In this document: piece after piece, positions 7,433 through 15,625 of the stretch | Layout: each line of letters starts with the position of its first letter | Position numbering within the stretch: the stretch's first letter is position 1 | NCBI RefSeq assembly: GCF_014596465.1 | Contig: NZ_MECK01000390.1 | Coordinates: 1-47,217 of the forward strand | Direction: 5' to 3' | Length of the DNA: 47,217 nt | Source of the DNA: Streptomyces sp. CBMA123 | GTDB taxonomy: Bacteria > Actinomycetota > Actinomycetes > Streptomycetales > Streptomycetaceae | Translations under genes and position numbers: made by a program | Notes under the pieces: generated by a model | What the model saw: the letters and a program-made list of their open reading frames with translations, nothing else | What the model was told of the DNA's origin: nothing | The model's database searches: none

Positions 7433-7697
7433 GCCCTATGAAGTCACCGACTACCCGATGCTCGACGCCAATGGCGTCACCATCTGGTTGAAGTACGGCG
7501 GAAGGACCGTGGAGGGGTACTTCTACGACGGGTGGTACAAGTTCGAGCCGGGGGATCCCCGCTACGACGAACTCCTCCCGCAAGCACGGCAGAATCCGCA
7601 GGATGTCGAAGAGAGCAACGCCCCGATCTACCCCGAGACCATGGCCATGCTGGACGAGATGCAGCGCAAGACGCGGGAGCGGAACGCCGGGCATTAG
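7416..7697 (+). CDS. Small protein, probable immunity partner of the metalloprotease toxin
   Basis: 93 aa from a TTG at 7416 with a strong GGAGGA site. It overlaps the toxin stop by 17 bp, so the two are translationally coupled. The protein is acidic and aromatic (DANGVTIWLKYGGRTVEGYFYDGWYKFEPGDPRYDELL), soluble, and without a known motif. Its base composition resembles the low-GC toxin tip rather than the upstream domain. Position directly after a toxin tip is the standard place for a cognate immunity gene. The immunity role is inferred from context only. Confidence 0.65.
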   Translation: MSEHSEPYEVTDYPMLDANGVTIWLKYGGRTVEGYFYDGWYKFEPGDPRYDELLPQARQNPQDVEESNAPIYPETMAMLDEMQRKTRERNAGH

Positions 7698-7710
7698 CAG
7701 AACGGGGTTT

Positions 7711-7744
7711 GCGCGGAGCCCGGGCGACGGTCCGGGCTCCGCGC
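7711..7744. terminator. Hairpin between convergent immunity and glycosyltransferase genes
   Basis: A perfect 13-bp inverted repeat (7711-7723 with 7732-7744) and an 8-nt loop sit 14 bp after the immunity gene stop and 55 bp from the convergent GT2 gene stop. It likely terminates both and marks the left border of the peptide cluster. Confidence 0.8.
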
Positions 7745-7799
7745 GTGCGGAGCGGCGCCGCTCCTTGGAGGTCCATCCGTTCCGGTGGGTCATGAGGGA

Positions 7800-8537
7800 T
7801 CAGCCGCGCTTGCCGCCGAAGCGCAGCTTCCACGGGGTGAGGGCGGATTCGAGCTGCACGGCCAGGCTCATCTTCGACACGCCCTGCCCGCGTTCCTCGA
7901 AGCGAATCGGCACTTCGAGGATGGTGAGTCCGCGCGTGACCGCGCGGTGGTTCATCTCGACCTGGAAGGAATAGCCGTTGCTGTGCACGGAGTTCGGGTC
8001 GATCGCGCGCAGTGTCTCGGCGCGCCATGCCTTGAATCCGGCGGTGGCGTCCTTCAGGCGCAGCCGCAGGATCGCGTTGACGTAGCCGTTGGCCCAGACC
8101 GACAGGGCTCTGCGGGACCAGGGCCAGTCGGCGGCGGTGGAGCCACCGGCCACGTAGCGCGAGCCGATCACGGCGGCGGCGCCCTTCGTCAGCAGGGCGT
8201 CGAGCATGACCGGGATCGCCGAGACGGGGTGGGAGAGGTCGGCGTCCATCTGGACCACGATGTCGGCGCCCTGTTCCAGCGCCCGGATCATGCCGGCGAT
8301 GTAGGCGCGGCCGAGTCCGTCCTTGGTGTCGCGGTGGAGCACGCTGACGTTGTCCGGCGACTCGGCCGCGAGTTTGTCGGCGATCTCGCCGGTGCCGTCG
8401 GGTGAGTTGTCGTCGACCACGAGCAGGTGCAGGTTCGGTACCGGCAGGTCCGCGAGCAGACCGGCCAGGACCGGCAGGTTGTCCCGCTCGTTGTAGGTCG
8501 GCACGACGACGACGGTCTTCGGGGATGCGACGGTCAT
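7800..8537 (-). CDS. GT2 polyprenyl-phosphomannose (dolichyl-phosphate mannose type) synthase
   Basis: 245 aa, ATG start with GAGGAG upstream. GT2 fold with VVVVPTYNERDNL at the N-terminus, VVDDNSPDGTG at about 41-50 and the metal-binding DAD at 98-100, followed by LSHP. The late motifs (ATAGFKAWR, then FQVEMNHRA) are typical of Dpm1/Ppm1 enzymes, which transfer mannose from GDP-mannose to polyprenyl phosphate. There is no C-terminal membrane domain, as in the soluble catalytic Ppm domain. It is the last gene of the biosynthetic operon. Its lipid-linked mannose would supply the membrane mannosyltransferase at 41136-42716. A housekeeping role in lipoglycan synthesis is possible but less likely given the operon. 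Confidence 0.85.
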   Translation of the reverse strand: MTVASPKTVVVVPTYNERDNLPVLAGLLADLPVPNLHLLVVDDNSPDGTGEIADKLAAESPDNVSVLHRDTKDGLGRAYIAGMIRALEQGADIVVQMDADLSHPVSAIPVMLDALLTKGAAAVIGSRYVAGGSTAADWPWSRRALSVWANGYVNAILRLRLKDATAGFKAWRAETLRAIDPNSVHSNGYSFQVEMNHRAVTRGLTILEVPIRFEERGQGVSKMSLAVQLESALTPWKLRFGGKRG

Positions 8538-8574
8538 CGGCAGCTCCTCGGGTCGGAAACGGGTCAGGGGCTGG

Positions 8575-9444
8575 TCATCTGGCGCCCGCGGGGCGCCGCG
8601 CGTCCTGTTCGTGTGAGGGGGCGGGCCGGAGCCGCCGGAAGAAGTCGAGGATCTGTCGGTTCACCTCCTCCGGTTGCTCCAGGTACCCGTAGTGGCCCGC
8701 GTGGGGGATCAGCCGGTGGGCGGCGCCGGGGATGGCCCGGGCCACCTCGGCGACCAGGTGCGGGGGCGTGACCAGGTCGTCGGCGAAGCCGATGACCAGA
8801 CACGGAGTGGTGATCGCGGCGTAGGCCGCGAGGCGACCGGGGTCCGGTGTGAGGGCGAGCTGGTGCCGCAGGCCGGGGCCGGTGGACAGCGACTGTTCGA
8901 ACACCGACAGCCAGTCGGACACCGCGAGGTCGTCGTCGAGTGTCCGCGGGGACAGGTTCTGGATCGCCTGCTGGGCCGCGTGGTACCGGCGTGGCAGTGT
9001 GATGCCGGAGTCCAGCAGCTCGATCTCGGCGCGGGCGGCGGCCGCGCGCAGCCGGTCGTCGCGGCCTCGGGTGGCCATCAGTACGGCGGCGGTGGCCAGG
9101 TCGGGCCGGGTCAGCAGCAACTCCTGGACCACGTAAGCGCCGAGCGACGTCCCCACCAGGCGGCACGGTCCGGCGTGCAGGTGCTCGATCAGCCCGGCCA
9201 GATCGGCCGCGAGGTCGCCGACCGTGAAGCCGGCCTCGCCGGGGTCGCTGGGGGGCACGCCCCGGGAGTCGTACGTGATGACTCGGTAGCCGGCCTCGGT
9301 GAGCGCCGGTGCCTGGTGCAGGTGCCAGGCCCGGCCGCGACCGCCGGCGCCCATGACCAGGACGACCGGCTCTCCGGCTTCCCGGCCGTCGGGTGCGTGG
9401 TCGTCGTAGTGCAGCTGTGTCCCGCCGACGGTCGCGACGCTCAT
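8575..9444 (-). CDS. Alpha/beta hydrolase
   Basis: 289 aa. The ATG at 9444 overlaps the MbtH stop (ATGA), so that start is preferred over an upstream in-frame one. The catalytic triad is visible: Ser100 in GTSLGAY, an Asp in FADDLVTPP (222 or 223) and His251 in HAGHYGY, plus an oxyanion-type GAGGRGRAWHL segment. Soluble, no signal peptide. The fold covers esterases, lactonases, amidases and proofreading thioesterases. In this operon it could trim misloaded carriers or, since a tryptophan-dioxygenase-like gene is present, act as an N-formylkynurenine formamidase. The substrate cannot be read from the sequence. Confidence 0.8.
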   Translation of the reverse strand: MSVATVGGTQLHYDDHAPDGREAGEPVVLVMGAGGRGRAWHLHQAPALTEAGYRVITYDSRGVPPSDPGEAGFTVGDLAADLAGLIEHLHAGPCRLVGTSLGAYVVQELLLTRPDLATAAVLMATRGRDDRLRAAAARAEIELLDSGITLPRRYHAAQQAIQNLSPRTLDDDLAVSDWLSVFEQSLSTGPGLRHQLALTPDPGRLAAYAAITTPCLVIGFADDLVTPPHLVAEVARAIPGAAHRLIPHAGHYGYLEQPEEVNRQILDFFRRLRPAPSHEQDARRPAGAR

Positions 9445-9671
9445 CAGCGGTCGGCCAGGCGATCGGCCATGCGGTCGGCCAGGCTCTTCGGGCGCATGTC
9501 GGTCCAGTGCTCCTCGACGTACGCGAGGCAGGTGCCGCGGTCCGTGTCGGCCAGCGCGACCGACCACCCCGGGGGAACGGCGGCGAACGCGGGCCAGAGC
9601 GAGTGCTGACCCTCGTCGTTGGTCAGCACCTTGAACGTCGCGTCCGGGTCGTCGAACGGATTCGTCATCAT
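9444..9671 (-). CDS. mbtH: MbtH-like protein
   Basis: 75 aa with the full MbtH signature: NPFDDPDATFKVLTNDEGQ, SLWP near residue 25, a GW pair, and HWTDMRPKSL. A repetitive ADRMADRLADR tail is added. Two adjacent in-frame ATGs (9671 and 9668) follow an AAGGAG site; the second has better spacing. MbtH proteins bind NRPS adenylation domains and are needed for their folding or activity, so this one likely serves the adenylation domains of NRPS-A and NRPS-B. It overlaps the next gene by ATGA. Confidence 0.95.
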   Translation of the reverse strand: MMTNPFDDPDATFKVLTNDEGQHSLWPAFAAVPPGWSVALADTDRGTCLAYVEEHWTDMRPKSLADRMADRLADR

Positions 9672-9693
9672 CTGCTCCTTCGGGGGAGGGGTT

Positions 9694-10491
9694 TCAGGCG
9701 AGTGCCTGGCCGGAGACGAGCGTCTCGGCGTATCCGAAGACGTGGCCGCGCCCGACCGAGACCGGCCGCAGCGAGGCGAAGTCCGCGTCGAGCACGTCGA
9801 ACATCTCCAGCGTCGCGTCGCCCGACCACACCTCGGAGAACTCGACCCCCGTGACGGTCGAGGTCACCAGCCCGACGGGCGGCTGCTCGCCGGGGAGCCA
9901 GGCCGGCTGGACCCGGCTGTGCACCAGCGGCACGGTGTGCAGCAGCGGCGGTTCGGCGGCCGGGGCGGTCACGCTCACCGAGGCCTGGGCGATCCGGCGG
10001 CCGCCGGTCGCGGCGGTGCCGTGGTAGGTGCCCGCGGCGGAGCCCAGCGGCCCCGCCCTGCCGACCCGCATCGGCCGGGTCTGGTGCACCTCGCCGAACT
10101 GCTTCGGCATCCCCTGCACCCAGCCGCGCAGCAGCGGCACGGGCTGGTCGACCCAGGCGTACGGGCAGCGGGCCAGGCGGCGGCCGCGGTACTCGCAGCC
10201 GAGCAGGATCAGGAACTCGCTGAACTGGCTGGCACCCGGATCGGCCAGCTCGGTGCCCGGCTCCGAGCACCACTGCCAGTGCGCGAAGACCGCGGCGGCC
10301 TGCCCCGGATCGGCACCGGGGTCGAGCTCGGGCGGGAGGAACCGCGCTGCCGCTACCGGGTCCACCCGGTAGTCGACCATGACGACCTCGCCGGAGAAGT
10401 GCCACGGCGGAGGGGTCAACGTGGCCGAGGTGCCGGACGGGGAGAGCGGCAGGCTGTAGCCGAGCAGGCCGCTGACGACGGAACTGGTCAT
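9694..10491 (-). CDS. mppR: MppR-like acetoacetate-decarboxylase-family cyclase for enduracididine
   Basis: 265 aa, ATG at 10491 overlapping the MppQ stop. It belongs to the acetoacetate decarboxylase fold: WHFSGEVVMVDYRVD, the FLPPELDP entry, and a Schiff-base lysine at about 130 in GWVQGMPKQFGEV. In mannopeptimycin biosynthesis MppR does not decarboxylate but acts on 2-oxo-4-hydroxy-5-guanidinovaleric acid to form the cyclic guanidine ketone precursor of enduracididine. The assignment rests on the adjacent mppP and mppQ homologues in order P-Q-R, all linked by ATGA overlaps, more than on residues unique to MppR. Confidence 0.88.
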   Translation of the reverse strand: MTSSVVSGLLGYSLPLSPSGTSATLTPPPWHFSGEVVMVDYRVDPVAAARFLPPELDPGADPGQAAAVFAHWQWCSEPGTELADPGASQFSEFLILLGCEYRGRRLARCPYAWVDQPVPLLRGWVQGMPKQFGEVHQTRPMRVGRAGPLGSAAGTYHGTAATGGRRIAQASVSVTAPAAEPPLLHTVPLVHSRVQPAWLPGEQPPVGLVTSTVTGVEFSEVWSGDATLEMFDVLDADFASLRPVSVGRGHVFGYAETLVSGQALA

Positions 10492-11666
10492 CGGAGGGTT
10501 TCCTGGTTTCTCCAGGCGGTGGCGAGCCGTGCGGCCGCCTCCGCCAGTCGGTCGGGGGAGTTGAAGCTGTACGCGAGTCGCAGATGGGTGCCGGTCGCGC
10601 TGCCGAAGCGGGAGCCCGGGGCCACCGCGACGCCCGCCCGGTCGGCGGCGGCGAGCAGGGACGCCTCGCCGCGCCGCGGGTCGAAGGTCAGCCAGACGAA
10701 GAAGCCGCCGGCCGGACGGTCGATGGTCACCGACTCGCCCAGGTGGGCCCGCAGGGCGGCCACCAGCGTCTCGCGCCGCAGCCGGAGTTGCGCACGCAGC
10801 CACGACAGGCGCCGGTCGTAGCGGCCGTCCCCCATCAGCATGGCCACGGCCAGTGAGGTCAGGTGGTTGAGCGCTCCGCCGCTGACCAGCTGGCCGCGGC
10901 CGGTCAGTGTCTCGACCAGGTCCGGCCCGGCTTCCAGCCAGCCGAGCCGCAGGCCCGGTCCGAGCGTCTTGGCGAACGAGCCGAGCCGGATCACCCCCTG
11001 CCGTCCGGCCAGCGCGGCGAGCGAGGGCGGTGGTGCGGTGCGGTCCAGGCTCAGTTCGGCGTACGCGTCGTCCTCCACGATCGGTACCCCGTGCCGGGCG
11101 GCGACCGCGAGCAGCTCCCGGCGGCGCGGTTCGCCGGCGACCGTGCCGGTCGGGTTGTGGAAGGTGGGCGTCAGGTAGCCGAAGGCCACGTCGTCGCCCT
11201 GGGACAGGGCCCGGTCCAGGTCCTGCGCCCGCATGCCCTCACCGTCGGCGTCCACCTCGCGCAGTCGCAGGCCGTGGTCGGTCATGATCCTGCGGCCCAG
11301 GTCGTAGCACGTGCGCTCGACGACGACGGTCCGGCCGGGCCGGCCCAGGACGGTGCACAGCAGGGCCAGCGCCTGTGAGGTGCCGGCGGTGACCATGATC
11401 TCCTCGGCCGCGCAGCCGTGGCGGGCGGCCAGCAGGGCGCGCAGCGGCTCGGCTCCGGCGTTGGCGCCGTAACTGAGCGCCGCGGGGCCGAACTCGGTGA
11501 GGGCCTCCGCGTAGAGCGGCAGCACCTCGTCGACCGGCAGCAGGTTCGGTTCGAGGTAGCCGGGTCCGAGGTCGATGACGCCGGGTGGGGAGACGGCCTG
11601 CACCACTCCCGCACGCCACCAGCGGGTGTGCGGGAGCGGGGCGGCCGTGGTGTCCGGTGGAACCAT
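10488..11666 (-). CDS. mppQ: MppQ-like PLP aminotransferase (enduracididine pathway)
   Basis: 392 aa, start ATG at 11666 overlapping the MppP stop. A fold-type I aminotransferase: LSYGANAGAEPLR, the NPTG motif at 171-174, VEDDAY with Asp at about 199-200, PLP lysine at about 233 in LGSFAKTLGPGLRLGW, and a substrate-binding Arg near the end (HLRLAYSF). The pathway MppP-MppR-MppQ makes L-enduracididine from L-arginine, with this enzyme performing the final transamination of the cyclic 2-oxo acid. Within this operon no other role is likely. Confidence 0.9.
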   Translation of the reverse strand: MVPPDTTAAPLPHTRWWRAGVVQAVSPPGVIDLGPGYLEPNLLPVDEVLPLYAEALTEFGPAALSYGANAGAEPLRALLAARHGCAAEEIMVTAGTSQALALLCTVLGRPGRTVVVERTCYDLGRRIMTDHGLRLREVDADGEGMRAQDLDRALSQGDDVAFGYLTPTFHNPTGTVAGEPRRRELLAVAARHGVPIVEDDAYAELSLDRTAPPPSLAALAGRQGVIRLGSFAKTLGPGLRLGWLEAGPDLVETLTGRGQLVSGGALNHLTSLAVAMLMGDGRYDRRLSWLRAQLRLRRETLVAALRAHLGESVTIDRPAGGFFVWLTFDPRRGEASLLAAADRAGVAVAPGSRFGSATGTHLRLAYSFNSPDRLAEAAARLATAWRNQETLR

Positions 11667-12817
11667 CAGCTCTGCAGCCCCGGAGCGGCCAGCAGGGCCG
11701 AGCGCAGCACCTGCGCGCCCGTGACCAGGGTGGAGGGGTTGCGGGACAGGGCCAGGCGCAGCATCCGCTCGCCCTCGTCCGGCCTCGCCCAGTGGAACTT
11801 CTGGCAGGGCAGCACGTAGAGGTTGTGGGAGCGGACCGCGGACCAGACGTCCAGCGCCAGCCGGGAGCCGACGTGCAGGCGCTCCACGCTGGTCCGGGCG
11901 TGTTCGTCGACGAAGGCGATGTCGGGTACGCCCGCGAGCTCGGCGCGCACCAGGGCCCGGTTCTCGGCGATCGTGCGCTGCAGCTCGGTCAGGCCGCCGT
12001 CCGCCCCGTCGTCCGCGAACCGCTTCACCATGAGCAGGATCAGCGGCGAGGTGCCGAGCAGGATGTCCGAGTGGATCTTCTCGATCGGCAGGTCCACGTT
12101 GGCCGAGCGGACCAGCCAGCCGATCTTGAGCTCCAGCGTGGGCCACAGCTTTCCGGTGTCCTCGATGACCACCCAGCGGCAGCCGCTCCCGTCGAGGACG
12201 GTGTAGTGGTCGAACTGGGCGTCGGGGTCGAACCCGCGGAACGACGTGTCCAGGGCCAGCACCACGTCGTGCTCGGCGCACTGCTCGGCGAGCCTGGTCA
12301 GGCGGGCCTCCGTCATCACCCGGCCGGTGGGGTTGTTCGGCGTGGTGACGAAGACGCAGCCCACCTGCCGGAGCAGCTCGGCCGGCAGGTCGTCGTCGTG
12401 GGCCTGCTCCTCCTCGACCGGGATCAGCCGCAGGCCGACCCCGCGCAGGATGTCGGGGATGTTGTCGAACGTGGGGTGGATCAGCGCCACCGCGTCGGAC
12501 GAGGTGACCAGCGAGCGGGCGAGGATCTCCATGGCCAGCGAGGAGGAGTAGCAGCTCAGCGTCCGCCCGGCGGCGAACGGGTGGCTGTGCTGGCCGAGCA
12601 TGCCGAAGAACGAGTCGGCGGCCTCCTGCTCGATCTCCGCCACCGGACGGAGGACGGCCTCGGCCCACATGTCCGGCAGCTCGGCGACGATCTTGGCCTG
12701 CGCGGCCGTGAGTTGCTGGCGGGCGTGCCCGTCGGCGAGGTTCATCGAGCTGTTCAGGGCGAGGGTCTCGAATTGGGTCAGGTTCTCCGCGGAGACCGTC
12801 GGCAGAATTCTGTTCAC
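11666..12817 (-). CDS. mppP: MppP-like PLP-dependent L-arginine hydroxylase/oxidase
   Basis: 383 aa. The GTG at 12817 is chosen because GAGAGG lies five bases upstream; a GTG two codons earlier overlaps that site. Strong family hallmarks: ENLTQFETLALNS at the N-terminus, the catalytic His31 in ADGHARQQL, LSCYSSSLAMEILARS, NNPTG at 161-165, Asp190 in LALDTSFRGFD and PLP lysine 223 in EDTGKLWPTLELK. Known MppP enzymes use PLP and O2 without other cofactors to turn L-arginine into 4-hydroxy-2-oxo-5-guanidinovalerate, the first enduracididine step. 103 bp separate it from the upstream dioxygenase gene; that gap holds no gene. Confidence 0.95.
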   Translation of the reverse strand: MNRILPTVSAENLTQFETLALNSSMNLADGHARQQLTAAQAKIVAELPDMWAEAVLRPVAEIEQEAADSFFGMLGQHSHPFAAGRTLSCYSSSLAMEILARSLVTSSDAVALIHPTFDNIPDILRGVGLRLIPVEEEQAHDDDLPAELLRQVGCVFVTTPNNPTGRVMTEARLTRLAEQCAEHDVVLALDTSFRGFDPDAQFDHYTVLDGSGCRWVVIEDTGKLWPTLELKIGWLVRSANVDLPIEKIHSDILLGTSPLILLMVKRFADDGADGGLTELQRTIAENRALVRAELAGVPDIAFVDEHARTSVERLHVGSRLALDVWSAVRSHNLYVLPCQKFHWARPDEGERMLRLALSRNPSTLVTGAQVLRSALLAAPGLQS

Positions 12818-12920
12818 AAGCACCTCTCAGGAGAGTGTCGGGCGAAGTGTGCTTGGAGCCACGGCGGTTGCCGGGACTCACCGGCTCGGGCGCCGGGATA
12901 GGAATCGCATTGACCTGCTG

Positions 12921-14096
12921 TCAGCAGTAGGCGAACCGGGTGAGCAATCGTTCGGCGTCGTCGATGCGTTCACCGGACGGCAGCCCGGCTTTTCCGACGA
13001 AGCGTTTGAGGTACCCGGCCCCCTCGGTGCCGCCGGAGCCGGTCATGTCCGGCAGGTAGCGGCGGCCGAATCCGTAGTGCCGGCCGCGCCAGACGTGCAG
13101 TGGCGCTTCGCTCGCGGCGAATGCCTCGCGAACGTCGGCGTCGCGGGCGCCGGCCGCGGCGTCCCGCAGGGACGTGAACTCGCGGAGCACCGGGTCGTTG
13201 ACCGGGGCCAGGTGTGCGAACCCCTTGTAGATCTCGATCTTCCGCTCGTCGTAGCCGTACACCACCAGTTCCATCAGGTGGTAGTTGAGCGACTGGACGG
13301 CGCTGGCGCTCCCGGTCGCGTCCCGGAAGCCCTTGAAGAGCTCCGGGGTCAGCGTCCGCAGCGCGTGGAAGACCACGTTCAGCAGCTCGGCCGCCCAGGT
13401 CAGCTGGCTCATCCGCAGGACGTACTCGGCGCGGTCGTGGTCGATGGCCTCGGTCGCGCGGCGCGCGGTCCAGCGGACGAGGAAGAAGCCGATCTCGCAG
13501 GCCTGCACGGCGCGCATGAAGATGTGCTCGTCGTGCTTGTCCGACCGGCGGAATCCCGAACAGCGGTTGACCACCATCAGGTCGTGGATCAGCACGCCGT
13601 CGTGGCCGGCGAGCCGGACCAGCCCGGCGCTCGCCATGGTGCGGTCCGGGCCGATCGGGGACCGGCCCAGGTGGGCGAGCACGGCCTCCAGGCGGAGCAC
13701 GCGTTCCGCGCCCTCCTCGACCGTGGTCTCGTGCAGTCCGGCCTCGCGCTCCTCCAGCCCGATCAGGTCGGTGACCAGTGCGTGCACCAGCAGCAGGCCG
13801 GCCTGGTACGGGTCCTCCCGCCGGGCGAAGTACCAGCCGGCCACGTGCAGTCCGGTGTAGCGGTAGTACTCGGGTATGTCGAGCCGCCGGCTGAACGGCC
13901 GGGTCAGCAGCCGCAGGATCTCGTTCTCGTCGGTGTCCGGCCCGGCCACGGCCGCGTCGTAGCGCCCGGACAGCCGCAGGACCTCGTGCTCGGGCAGCTC
14001 GGCGAGCGGCGTCGCGTGCAGCCGGGCGGCCAACTCGGCGCAGGCGGCGGGCAGTTCCCGCGAGCGGGGCGGGGTGACGGCTCGTGCGGTGCTCAC
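12921..14096 (-). CDS. Tryptophan 2,3-dioxygenase-family heme enzyme with long N-terminal extension
   Basis: 391 aa, GTG at 14096 overlapping the methyltransferase stop (GTGA). The dioxygenase core runs from about residue 185. KHDEH gives the distal His188, then come AVQACEIGFFLV, FRDATGSAS with Arg258, WRGRH with the proximal heme ligand His340, and a GSGGTEGAGYL loop. All match the heme and carboxylate-binding positions of tryptophan dioxygenases. The first ~185 residues are extra, helical and not recognised. Possible roles: tryptophan to N-formylkynurenine for a kynurenine residue, or a MarE-like oxygenation of a methylated tryptophan. The HxxxC heme motif of SfmD-type tyrosine hydroxylases is absent. 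Close linkage to a methyltransferase suggests a shared substrate. Confidence 0.8.
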   Translation of the reverse strand: MSTARAVTPPRSRELPAACAELAARLHATPLAELPEHEVLRLSGRYDAAVAGPDTDENEILRLLTRPFSRRLDIPEYYRYTGLHVAGWYFARREDPYQAGLLLVHALVTDLIGLEEREAGLHETTVEEGAERVLRLEAVLAHLGRSPIGPDRTMASAGLVRLAGHDGVLIHDLMVVNRCSGFRRSDKHDEHIFMRAVQACEIGFFLVRWTARRATEAIDHDRAEYVLRMSQLTWAAELLNVVFHALRTLTPELFKGFRDATGSASAVQSLNYHLMELVVYGYDERKIEIYKGFAHLAPVNDPVLREFTSLRDAAAGARDADVREAFAASEAPLHVWRGRHYGFGRRYLPDMTGSGGTEGAGYLKRFVGKAGLPSGERIDDAERLLTRFAYC

Positions 14097-15109
14097 CGCT
14101 CGGACCCGCTCGTCGCGCGCCGGCCGATGATCAGGTGCTTGTCGCCGCTGGAGCGCCGGACCGTGCCGTCCGCGAATCCGGCCTGTCGCAGCAGGTCCAG
14201 GTACTCGGCCGCGGTGCGGTGCCGGCCCTGGGTCTCGATGTGCATGGAGAGGTTCATGACGGCCGTGGCGAGCGGGCCGCCGCGGTCGTCGTCGAAGAGC
14301 CGCTCCATGATCAGGACCCGGCCGCCGGGCAGGCACGCCTCGTACGCCTTGCGCAGCAGCGTCGCGCAGGTCTGGTCGTCCCAGTCGGACAGGATGTAGC
14401 CGAAGGCGAAGCAGTCGCCGGCCGGCAGCGGGTCGTGGAAGAAGTCGCCGGCCGTGAAGGCCAGCCGGTCGTCGAGCCCGTGCTCGGCGGACCGCGCGGC
14501 CAGGTGCGGACCCACCTGGGGAAGGTCGAACACGGTCGAGCGCAGCTGGGGAAAGGCCTGCAGGGCGGCCACGGAGAAGGGCCCGCTCGCTCCGCCCACG
14601 TCGATCAGCTGACGCGCGCCGCTCAGGTCGGCCAGGGCGGCGAGTTCGTGCGAGACGTGGTGGCTGAGGCCCCACATCGCGCCCAGGAAGCGGCCCACCG
14701 ACTCGTCGTCGCGGTAGATGGCCTCGAACGGAGCCGGCTCGTCCCGGTCGGTCTCGACCTTGCCCACGTGCAGGTAGCCGCTCAGTTGTCCGAACTGCCC
14801 GGCGGTGTCGTCGATCAGGTGGTCGACGAATCCCATCAGGTAGCGGGGGTCCGCGCGGTCGACGTAGGGCCTCACGTCCGCCGCGAGTGCGTAGCACCCG
14901 CCTTCGGCGTCGAGGACGCCGAAGGCGGACAGCACCAGCAGGAGTCGCTCCAGGGTGTCCTCGTCGACGGTCAGGGCGGCCGCGATCTTTCCGGCGCTTT
15001 CGCCGCTGTGTCGGGTCAGGTACTCGAAGACGCCGTGCCGGTCCGCGATGCGCAGAGCGTGGGTGGCGTACATTCCGTAGACGGCGCGTTCCAGATCCGC
15101 AGGAATCAT
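14093..15109 (-). CDS. SAM methyltransferase of the plant-type O-methyltransferase fold, catalytic His replaced
   Basis: 338 aa from the ATG at 15109; the ribosome-binding site is weak. The N-terminal dimerisation/winged-helix half (ALRIADRHGVFEYL, LERLLLVLSAFGVL) leads to a Rossmann half with the SAM motif DVGGASGPFSVAAL at 170-182 and DLPQV. Classical members have a catalytic histidine in an HDW motif; here the position reads YILSDWDD (Ser241). That favours C-methylation or another mechanism, as in relatives that methylate aromatic amino acids. First gene of the operon and overlapping the dioxygenase gene, so the pair probably tailors one aromatic residue such as tryptophan, kynurenine or tyrosine. 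Confidence 0.8.
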   Translation of the reverse strand: MIPADLERAVYGMYATHALRIADRHGVFEYLTRHSGESAGKIAAALTVDEDTLERLLLVLSAFGVLDAEGGCYALAADVRPYVDRADPRYLMGFVDHLIDDTAGQFGQLSGYLHVGKVETDRDEPAPFEAIYRDDESVGRFLGAMWGLSHHVSHELAALADLSGARQLIDVGGASGPFSVAALQAFPQLRSTVFDLPQVGPHLAARSAEHGLDDRLAFTAGDFFHDPLPAGDCFAFGYILSDWDDQTCATLLRKAYEACLPGGRVLIMERLFDDDRGGPLATAVMNLSMHIETQGRHRTAAEYLDLLRQAGFADGTVRRSSGDKHLIIGRRATSGSER

Positions 15110-15625
15110 TGTTTTCGCTGCCCATCGGTGCAAGGGAATGGTCGGGCATGGTCGGGCGGCAGGTTTTCCAGGAGGCCGCCGGGATTCCGGGCGTGGGATT
15201 GCCCGGTGCCCGGGAGTGAGGATTCGCCCGGGGTCGCTGAGAAGTATTTCGGCGCACGCGACGGATCGGCCATCTTCTTGACCGCAGAGTGAAACCCCCA
15301 GTTCAGGGGTGTTTCCGGAAAGCCGGACGAGCGGTTTCACGCCTGACCGGCAGGGCGGCGGGGCCGGCGGTGACCGTGGCTCGGGACTCGCACCGCCCGG
15401 GCCGACATGGAGGGGAGGATTCCGCTCCGGTCGGCCGCACCCCGGGCGTCGAGTTTCGGACGGGCGGTCGGCGCGGGAGCCTGGTTCGAATGGGAAAGCG
15501 CTGGTGGGAACCGTTATTCGAGGGCCGTCGGGGCGGGCTCTAAGATCATTTTTCCGCTGGGCTCGGGTTGATCGTGGAGGGCGTCAGACGGTACGGTTCC
15601 AGCAAAAAGGGGGAAAGGGTCTCCA
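15110..15625. promoter_or_regulatory. Divergent promoter region between biosynthetic operon and ABC exporter
   Basis: 516 bp with no supportable gene. It must hold promoters for the leftward operon and the rightward exporter. Visible elements are the 23-bp motif on the minus strand at 15277-15299, an imperfect dyad at 15289-15318 (AAACCCCC facing AGGGGTGTTT), and an AT-rich patch (ctctaagatcattttt) at about 15538-15553, some 75 bp before the exporter start. A GGAAC at about 15508 could be an ECF-type -35 but its partner is unconvincing. Confidence 0.55.
15277..15299 (-). promoter_or_regulatory. Weak copy of the cluster's recurring 23-bp motif
   Basis: On the minus strand this reads GGGGGTTTCA, CTCTGC, GGTCAAG. 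It matches 15 of 23 positions of the second direct-repeat copy in front of NRPS-A, including the GGG start, a central TT and the TCAAG end. It lies 168 bp before the methyltransferase start, in the right orientation for the leftward biosynthetic operon. Confidence 0.35.

Noticed and set aside
12921..14096. Assignment as an SfmD-type tyrosine 3-hydroxylase
   Set aside because: The HxxxC covalent heme motif of SfmD is missing, while the tryptophan-dioxygenase ligands and loop are all present.
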